DNA of 9,359 bases, taken from NCBI GenBank assembly GCA_010027295.1, contig RGVM01000065.1, forward strand, positions 1 through 9,359, read 5' to 3'. The notes under the pieces are model-generated. The model was not told the origin of the DNA. It ran no database searches and worked only from the letters and a program-made list of their open reading frames with translations. A program made the translations under genes and the position numbers. This document shows positions 1 to 9,100 of this stretch, piece by piece; position 1 is the first letter of the stretch; every line of letters starts with the position of its first letter. The stretch is from Chitinophagia bacterium. GTDB lineage: Bacteria; Bacteroidota; Bacteroidia; Chitinophagales; Chitinophagaceae.

Positions 1-1
1 T

Positions 2-707
2 TCAGCGCGAATTTTGCCTGGACGGTCGTGTCCTTGGCGCAGCCGTTGGCCGTGGTGACGGTCAGCTTCACGTTGAACGTCCCCTCGCGATAGTCGTGCT
101 GCGGGTCGCGCAGGGTGGACGTGTTGGGGTTGCCGGTTCCGGCATTGGGATCTCCGAAATCCCAGAGCCATGTCATCGCCTGGTTGTCGGCGCTCGTCGA
201 CGTGTTGGTGAAGGCGACCCTTCCGTTCGGCGGCAGGCAGCCGGCGGAGGGGATGGTGAAGGCTGCTGTCGGACGGGCCCATACGCGGATGGTGCGCGAC
301 AGCGAGTCGCTGCAGCCGTCGGCCGTGGTGAAGACGTACCAGACCGTATGGAGGCCGGGGCCGGCGGCGGCCGGATCGAACTGGCCGGCGGCGCTCGTGC
401 CCGGTCCCTTGTAGGTGCCCGTGCCGGTGACGCCGTTGGTGACGGAGCCCTTCGCCACGGAGACGGCGGCAGCCGACTGGCAGACGGAATCAAGTACCCC
501 GAAGGCGAGGGCAGGCTTCACTTTGAAGATCAGCGCCATCACGGTGTCCCGGGTACAGCCGTTCCCGGTCACGGCCGTGAGCTTGACATTGTACGTGCCC
601 GACTTGTAGGCATGCAGCGTGTCCTTCCCCGTTCCCGTGTTCGGATTGGCGGGCGTGGCATTGGCGTCGCCGAAGTTCCAGAGCCATGAGCCGATGGCCT
701 GCCCGTC
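2..707 (-). CDS. Continuation of the IgGFc/PKD protein in the shifted frame (3' part, runs off left edge)
   Basis: Starting at Asp codon 707-705, the frame shifted relative to the upstream part is open without a stop to the left edge. It restores the family pattern at once: DGQAIGSWLWNFGDANAT completes PKD 3 (to ~515), with HAYKSGTYNVKLTAV as its last strands. An Ig-like segment follows, with GTGTYKGPGTSAAGQFDPAAAGPG (shown here in pieces: GTGTYKGPG, then AAGQFDPAAAGPG) and ending TIRVWARP at ~270. PKD 4 is next, with TWLWDFGDPNAGTGNPNTST, REGTFNVKLTVTTANGC and KDTTVQAKFAL at the edge. There is no plausible independent start or signal peptide, so this is the same gene as 490-3084. The true C-terminus is outside the window. 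By analogy with its neighbour, a T9SS sorting domain is expected there but not seen. Confidence 0.85.
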
Positions 708-3084
708 GGGCGGAGCCGCTGAAGCGCACTTTCCCGTCGGGGGCGATGCACCCGTTGGCATCGTTGGTGAAGGATGGCTCCGGGTTGGCGTAGACGACGA
801 TGTCGCGGGTGACCGTATCGCTCACGCAGGTCGGACTAGAACTGGACGCGTGCTTCACCGTGTACTTCCCGGGTGCCGGATAGACATACTGCTGGGTGGG
901 CCCGGCCGTGTTGAGCGTATCCTTGCCGTTCCCGAAGCCCCAGTACCATTTGGTGACGGTGATGGATGGACTGGAGGTATCCTTGAACTGGAAGCCGGTG
1001 CCTGCGCAGACGGAGGCGGGGATCGTGGAGAAGCCTGCAGGGGGCTTGTCGCTGATGGTGACGGAGCGGGTGGTGTCACTCGCACAGCCGTCCTTCGTCA
1101 CCACCGCGAAGCGGATGCTGTAGGTGCCGGGCGAGAGCAGCGTATCGACGCGTGACCTGGGGACGATGCGGTTGTTGGGCATGAGCCAGGCGTAGTCGCG
1201 GCCCACGAAACCGTTGCTGGTGGTGTCCTTCGCCCGGAAAAAGATGCTGTCGCGGGTGCAGCCGGTATGGCTGTAGCTGAAGTCGGCCGATGGCTTCGGC
1301 TTCACGATCACGGGGATGGTAAGGTCCTCACGTGTGTAACAGTTCTCTATGGAAGGATGGTAGCCGCTGATGGGGATGTAGATGGTGTCGGCCTTCGAGA
1401 AGGTGTAGGTGCCCGGCAGCTCGTAGCGCCAGTATTTGATTCCATTGAGGTAGACCGTGTCGACGGGGACCGGGTTCAGGATGGAAGTATCACGATTGGG
1501 CGTCACTACATTACCCAGCTTGCTGAAATTCCAGTCGAGGCGCGTGGGCATGTAGGCAGCCATCAGCGCGGAGAGCCGCACGGGCGTGTTGACGCAGGTA
1601 TAGGCGTGCGACCTGGCGGCCGTATCGGGCAGGTTCTGGACCCCGCTGCGGGCGTTGAGGTTGTTGATGAACGTACCGGCGTTGTAACCATAGCTCTCCA
1701 CGCTGCCGAGGCCGTAGGTGACGGCCGTGAAAGCCGAGTCGCTCGAGACCCGCGCCTGGGCCGCCTGGGCGCTCCAGCGCTTCACCACCACCGTGTAGCC
1801 GGGCGCGTTCGGATGGGGGTAGCTGTGGTCGAAGGTGGCGCTGCCGTCGATGCGCAAGGACGACACCCCGGGCGTCGGGATGACCAGTGTGAGATAGTTG
1901 ACCTGGATGGCCTCCCGGTTGTTCCGGTAGAAGCCCAGGCGCTTGATCCCCTGCTCGACCGGGCTCAGATAGATCATCTCCGGGTCTCCTAGCGACCCGT
2001 TGAGGCAGTTGCCACCCGTCATGTACTGTGCGACCATGATGGGCTTGTCGGCGACGATCACATCGGCCGTATTGCTCTCGAAGAAATAAAAGCTGTTGCG
2101 CTGCAGGCCGGTCAGCGGTGTGCCGTTACGCGTGACCACGGTCGTGGGATCCTTCACCAGCACTCGGAAGGAGTTGCGCTGGAAGATACTGGCCCCATTT
2201 GAGCTCGAAAGTGGTGCGATGAGGTATTTCTTGCCCCATGACTGCGTAGGGAAGCTCTGCTGGTTGTCGTTGTCGCCGCCGCCGCTGCCGCAGGAGATGG
2301 GATTTGACGTCCGGCTGCTGCCGGAGAAGACGGCGATGGGATAGCAGTCGCCGCTGCCGTTGGCGATCGACCGGAACCGTGTGCCCGACAACTCCAGCGA
2401 TGTGCTGCCCCCGGTGAGGTTGGCGCCGATCACCTGGTAGATCTGACCCTTGTTCAGGTTCACTGTGAAGGGAGTCCCTGCCGGCTTGCCCGTGCGCGTC
2501 TGTACGGTGGGCGTAATCTCCACGACCGTGTTGTCGTATGCAGCGACGACATAGGCCCAGGAGAAGCAGTTGGAGGCGTATACCTGGGTGCTGTTGAGGG
2601 AGTAGTACTGATGTCCGTAGGCCTCCACCGGTATCAGCATGGTGGCCCCGGAGGAGGCGCTGCCGTAAGTGTGTGCATATGCGACGACGGGCACATCGCT
2701 CTCGATGTGGATGGACAGGTCGAACTGCCCCTCGCCACCCGAGCCGCCGAAACTCGGCGGGAGGTCGTAGAGCCGGCAGTCATACTGACCGGCCTTGGGG
2801 ATCAGGTCGGAGGCGATGACCGTATTGGCCGGCACGGCATAGGTCTTCACGAGCGTCCCGGCGCGTCCCTTGATGGTCACCGTGACATTGGCGGCCTGCT
2901 CTGCGCTGAAGTACAGCACCATCTCCTGGCTGTTGTTCTGTCCGGGCTCCATGAACTGGTGATGACCATAGCCCACCCAGAACTCCCGCCCCCGGTTGGA
3001 GATGTTCTGTGCAGAACCTTTCCCACACAGGAGCAGGAGTCCCAGAGCGGATGGGAGTACCCGTATCAAGTCCTTCGCGCGCAT
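490..3084 (-). CDS. Secreted IgGFc-binding-like / PKD-repeat protein, 5' part up to and past a frame break
   Basis: As read, this frame ends at 490, but only the part upstream of about 709 looks genuine. After residue ~792 the protein turns Arg/His-rich and loses its PKD pattern. I chose ATG 3084 because it gives a compact signal peptide (MRAKDLIRV, then PSALGLLLLCGKGSAQ). An in-frame TTG at 3096 would add four residues. The cysteine in LLLLCG is preceded by Leu, so it is a poor lipobox, and cleavage after SAQ is more likely. Residues below count from ATG: IgGFc-binding-like module (29-~470); trailing domain also present in the upstream gene (487-598); PKD-like 1 (~600-682); PKD-like 2 with WYWGFGNGKD (~684-770); start of PKD 3 (~771-792). 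The gap from the preceding gene's stop is 18 bp with no hairpin, so co-transcription is likely. Inference: an exported, adhesin-like protein of unknown ligand. Confidence 0.88.
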   Translation of the reverse strand: MRAKDLIRVLPSALGLLLLCGKGSAQNISNRGREFWVGYGHHQFMEPGQNNSQEMVLYFSAEQAANVTVTIKGRAGTLVKTYAVPANTVIASDLIPKAGQYDCRLYDLPPSFGGSGGEGQFDLSIHIESDVPVVAYAHTYGSASSGATMLIPVEAYGHQYYSLNSTQVYASNCFSWAYVVAAYDNTVVEITPTVQTRTGKPAGTPFTVNLNKGQIYQVIGANLTGGSTSLELSGTRFRSIANGSGDCYPIAVFSGSSRTSNPISCGSGGGDNDNQQSFPTQSWGKKYLIAPLSSSNGASIFQRNSFRVLVKDPTTVVTRNGTPLTGLQRNSFYFFESNTADVIVADKPIMVAQYMTGGNCLNGSLGDPEMIYLSPVEQGIKRLGFYRNNREAIQVNYLTLVIPTPGVSSLRIDGSATFDHSYPHPNAPGYTVVVKRWSAQAAQARVSSDSAFTAVTYGLGSVESYGYNAGTFINNLNARSGVQNLPDTAARSHAYTCVNTPVRLSALMAAYMPTRLDWNFSKLGNVVTPNRDTSILNPVPVDTVYLNGIKYWRYELPGTYTFSKADTIYIPISGYHPSIENCYTREDLTIPVIVKPKPSADFSYSHTGCTRDSIFFRAKDTTSNGFVGRDYAWLMPNNRIVPRSRVDTLLSPGTYSIRFAVVTKDGCASDTTRSVTISDKPPAGFSTIPASVCAGTGFQFKDTSSPSITVTKWYWGFGNGKDTLNTAGPTQQYVYPAPGKYTVKHASSSSPTCVSDTVTRDIVVYANPEPSFTNDANGCIAPDGKVRFSGSARRAGHRLMALELRRRQCHARQSEHGNGEGHAACLQVGHVQCQAHGRDRERLYPGHRDGADLQSEACPRLRGT
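705..720 (-). other. Frame break within PKD repeat 3
   Basis: Up to the Ala codon at 711-709 the first frame encodes CIAPDGKVRFSGSA. From Asp at 707-705 the shifted frame encodes DGQAIGSWLWNFGD. The switch sits on a CCC run (minus strand, 710-708) in GC-rich DNA. Removing one C rejoins the frames with 28 residues from the Cys to FGD. The equivalent span in PKD 4 is 30 residues, which would fit the loss of five bases better. No slippery heptamer of the A-AAA-AAG type is present, so programmed shifting is unlikely. It is either an assembly or sequencing error or a real disabling mutation. Confidence 0.85.
1291..3000 (-). repeat. IgGFc-binding-like module plus trailing domain, copy B (in the second gene)
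   Basis: About 570 residues, beginning SNRGREFWVGYGHHQF and ending VKPKP, directly after the signal peptide. Its blocks align with copy A: YASNCFSW, GDCYPIAVFSGSSRT, GDPEMIYLSPVEQGIK, SLRIDGSATF and TYGLGSVESYGYNAG. The order and spacing of blocks are kept throughout, so it is a paralogue of copy A rather than a chance domain match. Confidence 0.85.
1681..1740 (-). repeat. Nucleotide-level repeat, copy B (pairs with 4516-4575)
   Basis: This 60-base segment matches 4516-4575 at 54 of 60 positions by hand alignment, with no gaps. It encodes the TYGLGSVESYGYNAG block. The neighbouring DNA is more diverged, so this is the most conserved stretch noticed between the two modules. Confidence 0.8.
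3007..3084 (-). other. Signal peptide coding region of the second gene
   Basis: Twenty-six codons from ATG 3084 give a basic start (MRAKDLIR), a hydrophobic core (ALGLLLL) and a small-residue end, GSAQ. Asn and the IgGFc module (SNRGREFW) follow at once. This fits Sec export with signal peptidase I cleavage after the Gln, a common pattern in Bacteroidota. T9SS cargo needs Sec export first, so this agrees with the predicted route. Confidence 0.75.
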
Positions 3085-3102
3085 CCTCGTCTTCAACCTA
3101 TG

Positions 3103-6100
3103 TTATCGGACGAGGTTGATGGAGCCCTTGCGGGTGATTCGTTCACCGGTGTTCTTCACGACCTCAGCCACATACATGTACACGCCGCTCGGCTGTGCCT
3201 TGCCGCCCTGCGTGCCGTTCCATCCGGTATTCAGGTCGGCCGACTCGAAGACCTTCTCGCCCCACTGGTTGAATACCATCAGGCGAATGGTGCGCACCAC
3301 GTTGCTGTAGCCCTTCCACACATCGTTCTTGCCGTCGCCGTTGGGCGAGAAGGCGTTGGGGAAGTAGATCTCGTCGGTGCGGGTCTGACCCGTGACAGGT
3401 GCCGAGACCGCGGGCACGCAGCTTCCCAGTGCGCGGACCTGCAGCGTCACCGTGGCGCCGAGAGAGAGGCCGCCCACCACGTGGGTCGTGCCCGTACTGC
3501 CCGACGAGGGCGCCGTCCATGTCGTGCCGCCGTTGGTCGTCACCTCGTAGCCGCGGGCATTGGGAACCGGCGCCCAGCGGAAGTACACGGTGTTGGTCGT
3601 CACAGAGTCTACCACAGCGACGGGGTTCGGAAGCACCGGCCATACGGCGGCCGTGGCGCGGTCGCGTGTGGTGCTGGCGCATCCCAGGGCCACCCCTTCG
3701 AGGAAGACGTTGACGGGACCGGTGACGTTGTTGACCACCAGGGTGTTGCCGGTGCCCAGGAGGGTGCCGCCCGTCGCCGCCGAATACCAGTTGTAGGTGG
3801 TGCCGGCCACGGGATTGTTCACGTTGAAGGTGGCTGCGGTTGCGTTGCAAACGAAGACCGTGTCCTGGCGGATATCGACCACCGGCCGCGGGTTCACCGT
3901 CACAGGCCGGGTTGTGTCGCCCACACAGCCGTCGGACATCACTGTCCTCAAGTTCACGTTGTACGTGCCGGCGGTAGCGAACGTCTTGATCGGGTTTCGC
4001 TGCGTGGAGTTGCTGCCATCGCCGAAGTTGTAGGTCCAGCTGCTGACGGTGGCACTTCCATAAGGCGTCGAGCTGCCGGCGAACTGCACAGGGTCACCCA
4101 CGCAGCCACTCGAGGTGGTGGTGAAGTTGGTGACGGGCGTCGGTCTGACCTCGATCTGGATCGAGAGTTCCAAGGATCCGCCACATCCCTCGATGCTCGG
4201 GTCGAAGATGGTCACAGGCACGTTCACGAAGCCCGTCTGGCTGAAGACATAGTCCTGGTTCAGGACGTAGGTGTAGAGCTTCTGTCCGTTGACGACCGTA
4301 CTGTCGATGGGCACGGGGTTGTCCTGTGTGACGTCGGCGTTGGGCGTCACTCCGGTGACACGGCTCATGTTCCACACGATCTTCGTCGGCCGCGTCGAGA
4401 GGACCAGGCGCAGGCGCAGGGGAGCCCCCTTGCAGGTGTAGCTGCTGCTGGCCGCCGTGTTGAAGACGTTATTGAACGACATGGTCGCCTTCAGGTTGCG
4501 CACCAGCGTGCCCGCGTTGTAGCCGTAGCTCTCCACGCTGCCCAGGCCGTAGGTGATGGCCGTGAAGGCGGAGTCGCAGGTGACGTTGTGCTGGCCGGGT
4601 GTCACACTCAGATTTTGCCTGACGCAGGTGTAGCCCGGCAGGCCCGGATGCGGGAAGGTATGGGTGAAAGTGGCCGCCCCGTCGATACGCAGGCTCGGGA
4701 GGCCGGCTGTCGGCACCACGATGTTCACATAGTTGTTGGTGATGGCCTGGTTGTTCGTGTTGTAGAACTGCACGGTCTTCACACCCTGCTCCACCGGACT
4801 GATGTACATCATCTCGGGGTCTCCGTTACCGGAGGCCGTGACACCGGGGCACTCGTTGGCGCTGGTGGACACCATGTACTGCGACATGAGCACAGGCTGG
4901 TTGGCCTCCACATAGACGGCCGAGCCGAGCCCGGAACCCTCCGAGGTGCTGAACTCGTAGAAGTTGCCGGGGGTACGCAGCGTCGCCGGACTCAGCAGGC
5001 TTCCGTTGAGGCGCACCTGCGTGGCGGGGTCCTTCACCATCACCCGGTAGATGTTGGAGTTGTAGATGGTGTTCGAGTTCGAGTTCGCCGTGGCGAAGGT
5101 GAGGTACTTCTGGCCCCATGCCGTGCGCGGGAACACCTGCTGGATGAAGTTGTCGCCGTTGGAGATGTAGCAGATGGCCGTGCGGCTGCTGCCCGAGAAT
5201 ACGGCGATTGGGTAGCAACGGCCGGCGGCGTTGGGAATGGCTCGGATGACCGTGCCCGTCATGTCGGTGCCGGCCGAGCCGTTGGTCGTTCCCATCACGT
5301 TGTAGACCTGTCCGCGGTTCAGGTAGACCTGGAAGGGAACCCCTGCCGGGCGGCCACCCTTGGTGGTGACGGCGGGCACGATCTCGATGAGCGTGCTGTC
5401 GCGGTCGGCGATCACCATCGTCCAGGAATAGCAGTCGGATGCATAATACTGCTTGAAGTTGAGCGAGCTGTACTCGTAGCCATAGGCGCCCACGGGTAGA
5501 AGCATGCCAGCCCCTGAGTTGGAGCCGTCGTAGATATGGGCGTAGGCCACGATCGGCTTGTCGCTCGTGATGCTGATGCCGCGGTTGTAGAGTCCCTCGT
5601 CAAGGATACGGGCATCCACGAAGCCCGCCTTGGGGATCGGGTCGCTGACGCGCACCGTGTTGGCAGGGATGGCGTAAGTCCGGGTCCAGTTCGTGCCATT
5701 GATGCGGACGGTCACGTTGGACGAGTCGGTGGCGCTGAGGTACAGCAGCATGACCTGTGAGTTGCCGCTGAAGCCCTGGTGGTGGCCGTACGCCACCCAG
5801 AAGCGCGTGCCGCGGTTGGATGTGTCTGTCGAGAAACTGGGTGCGACATTGCTCGAGGAGGGAGGAATCACGCCGTCCGTCGATCCGGTGAATCGGGCGA
5901 TGAAGTTGAGGTTGCCCTCCGTCATGGTGTTGCTGAAATCGTCCACCAGACTGTTGGCGGATACCAGCCACGTGCCCGCGGCAACGGTCCTCGCCAGCTT
6001 GACGGCACGCTCGTCACCCACGTCACGCAGCCAGGGGTCGTAGTAGAACTGCTGCATGGTGAAGTTGGACGGAGTGGAGCCGGTCGTGCTGACGTCGTTG

Positions 6101-9100
6101 TAGTAATACATCGACTTCTGGCCCGCGGAGAGGCCGGGGGGTATGACACCCGAGTAGCGGCGCACGCGTATGGAGGAGGGCACGGTGGAGCCGGGCACCC
6201 AGGTGACCTTCTGGACGGTGTCGGTTCCGAAATAGAAGACCTGCGTGGAGCCGGGTGCCGGGTTGGCGGGCACACCGGACAGCGGCGGCGGGGGCACCGT
6301 GGGGAAGAACTCATAGGCGCCGAGGTCGGGCACGCCGGCCGTCAGGGTCGTGGGACGCGGCTGGCCGTTGATGTCGCGGTCGTTGCCCGGACGCTGTTCC
6401 CCTCGGCCGTGCATGGCCCATACCATCGAGTCGGTCAGGACGGGCTGGAGGAGGTTGCCGGCCACAGCGGGACGGATGACAAGGGAGTTGTAGTCCCAGA
6501 ACTCGGCATCCTTCCAGGCCTGGAGGCTCGCATAGTTCAGCGTGTTCATCCGCATCAGCGTCGTGCCGGTGGTGAAGTACAGGTTGAAGTCGCTGTAGAT
6601 CGCACCCGTAGAGCTGTGGAAGGCCGCGATGCCGCCGGCGTCGTGCAGGAAGATGTTATTGCGGATGTCGACGACGCCGCTGCTGCTGCTGGTATGCGCG
6701 AAGTAGCCCGCCACGTTGTTGGTGCCGGTGGCAGTGGAGGCGCTGCGTACGCTGTTGTTGTAGATGCGGAGCGCTCCGGTGCCTGCCGAACTGTAGAAGG
6801 CGAAGCTGGTGGCGCCGCTGGTACGCGTGTTGACGATGTTGTTGACCGTGTAGTTGTTCGTGGAGGAGCTTTGGTAGAGGCCGTAGAGCGTACCGGTCGA
6901 CAGGGCGGTCGAGACGATACGGTTGCCGGACACGCTGCCGTTGTAGTTGGTCCCGTCGCAGCCCACGGGCTGGATGCCGTAGGTGGTCACGGTCATGGCG
7001 CCGATGTTGACGATGTTGTCATCGATGCGGTAGGCCGAGTCGAGGTTCGACGCGTAGATGCCCCAGGCGGTGCTGTTCCGTGGCATGGCCATATTGACCG
7101 TGTTCATGGACACCGAGGAGAACAGCATGTTGAGGACGTTGATGTTGTCCTCCCAACCCCCGTTCACGGTGTTGCTGTCGATGCTGACATACTGCGGATA
7201 CTGGATGGTGGAGCCCGTCATGTTCAGCGTCGAGGAGCCGCCCGTGAGCGTGTTGCCGCGGATGACGATGTTGCGGCCAGTCAGGTTCTCACTGTATATG
7301 GCCGCCAGGTTGGTGCTGATGGCCGTGGCCGCTGCCACGTTGACCCGGCAGTTGAGGATGCTGTCGTATGAGGCCGTGTTCTCGATCACGATGCCGCGGG
7401 CGAAGCTAGTGCTCTGGGTGTTGACCGTCATGCCGCGGAAGGTGATGAAGCTGGCGCTGTCGAGCATCAGCACGTAGTTGTTCGTCGTCGTGCCCGTGGC
7501 CTGCAGCGTCACCGACGCCGGGTCGCCGTTGGCGCTCTGGAAGGTGATGCGGTTGACGTTGGAGGCGCCCGTGATGCGCTTGATCATCACCTGCTCGGTG
7601 TAGGTGCCCGCTACTACGTTGAAGGTCACCGGCGCCGAGATACCGCATCGGAGGACGGCCACGGCCGCGTTGAAGCTGTTGAAATTGGTGCCGGTGGGCC
7701 AGGTGGTGGGCTGGGCGTTGTTGATGGTGAATGTGCCACCGGGGAAGGGCGGGTTCATGGTCACCTGCACGGCTGTGCTGGTGGCCGACTGACCGGAACA
7801 GGTCACGATGCAGCGGTAGAAGCCCGAGGAGGTCGCCTCGACGGTGGTGTCGGCGAAGAGCAGTGGGTTGCCCACATTGTTCCATGGCCCTGTCGAGCTG
7901 GTGGCGAACTGCCACTGATAGGTCTGCCCGGAGCCCGCCGTCACACCGGTCAGGTTGAGGGCGATGGGCGTCTGGATGCAGAAGTTGGTGTTCGGCGTGG
8001 CGGTGGCATTGCCCACGGGCGGCGGAGCGACGCAGGGCGGGATGGCGAACTCCCATGCACCCGGGTCGGGCGCCGTGGCGCTGCGGGCCGCACCGATGAT
8101 ATCCGTGGGGACCACCGACGCCAGGGCTGTGCCACGGTTATCGAGGGCCGGACTGCGCGGCGTCAGGTCGCCGGTGGCCACGTTGGTGTACAGCGGGTTC
8201 GCGAAGACGGAGTTGGCGTCCTTCGCCGTGGCCGCCTGCCAGTTGGCGAGCGTGGTGCGGTTCGAGCCGTTGTAGCCCACGTGTATGCTGGCTCCCTCCA
8301 GGAAGAACCCGTTGTTGTTGGAACTCACATCCGTGCCCGAGACCAGGTAGATGCCATACTTCAGGCCCGTGCCCGCCCTACGCAGCGTGAAGAGGTTGTT
8401 GCGCAGGTTCACACCGACGGCCGCGGAGGGATGGTAGAAGGCGTAGGAGGCCGATGTGGTGGCCGTCGTCGCCGAGATGTCCACCGTGTTGTGATAGACG
8501 TTCACGTTGTCGCAGCTGCTGAGATAGATGCCGTAGATGATGCCCGTGCCGTTCATGTTGTAGATCGCGTTGTTGGCGATCAGCGTGGGATTGGCGGCAT
8601 CGGCGTCGTTGCCCGACACGTAGATGGGATAGGCTCCGCTGGTGGAGGTCGGCGTCGCACCGAAGGGGTTGTGGAAGCGGTTCCGCACGACTTTCAGGCC
8701 CGGGTTCACGCCGAGGGCGTAGACGGCATAGAAGGTGGTTGCACCCGTCCTCGTCGGGCGGCTGAACTCGTTGCCGTCCAGCAGCAGGTTGGAGGCGTAG
8801 TAGATGTCGGCACCGTCGATGTAGTAGTCCTGAACGATGTTGCGCACGAAACGGTTGTTGTCGATCGGGGTGCCTGCACCACCATAGATGGGAAGGGCCA
8901 CATAGCCACCGATGATGGTGTTGCGCTCGAAGAGGTTGTTATCCGTGCCATTGTCGCCCGAAGCCGTGGGAGATGGACCTACGCTTAGGACGATGCCGGC
9001 GTAGTTCGAGGAAGCCTGGGTCTTGTCGACCTCGACCCGGCACCTGCGCACGATGTTGTTGTCGGCATTGTTCCGCAGGTGCACCCCGAAGCCGAACTCC

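Noticed and set aside
705..720. Programmed ribosomal frameshifting at the break
   Set aside because: No slippery heptamer or obvious downstream pseudoknot was seen, and the local CCC run is too short to favour slippage.
569..751. A short minus-strand frame across the frame break that might bridge it
   Set aside because: It gives an Arg/Pro-rich peptide without the W-x-FGD motif. The correct continuation is the other shifted frame starting at 707.
96..1155. Plus-strand open frames of 197 and 178 codons
   Set aside because: Both are antisense to the PKD repeats, which are strongly supported on the minus strand. Neither has a recognisable motif.
3033..3047. LLLLCG near the N-terminus of the second gene as a lipoprotein signal
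   Set aside because: A lipobox needs a small residue (Gly, Ala or Ser) just before the Cys, and here it is Leu. The later GSAQ site fits signal peptidase I better.
2611..5499. A 962-codon plus-strand open frame
   Set aside because: It lies opposite two well-supported minus-strand genes and even crosses their junction. The protein is a His/Val/Gly/Arg/Asp-rich string with no domain, signal peptide or repeat logic. GC-rich codon use in the real genes avoids the antisense stops, which explains its length.
5779..7371. A 530-codon plus-strand open frame
   Set aside because: It is antisense to the beta-helix 2 and linker region, with the same Val/Gly/Arg/Asp/His-rich shadow composition.
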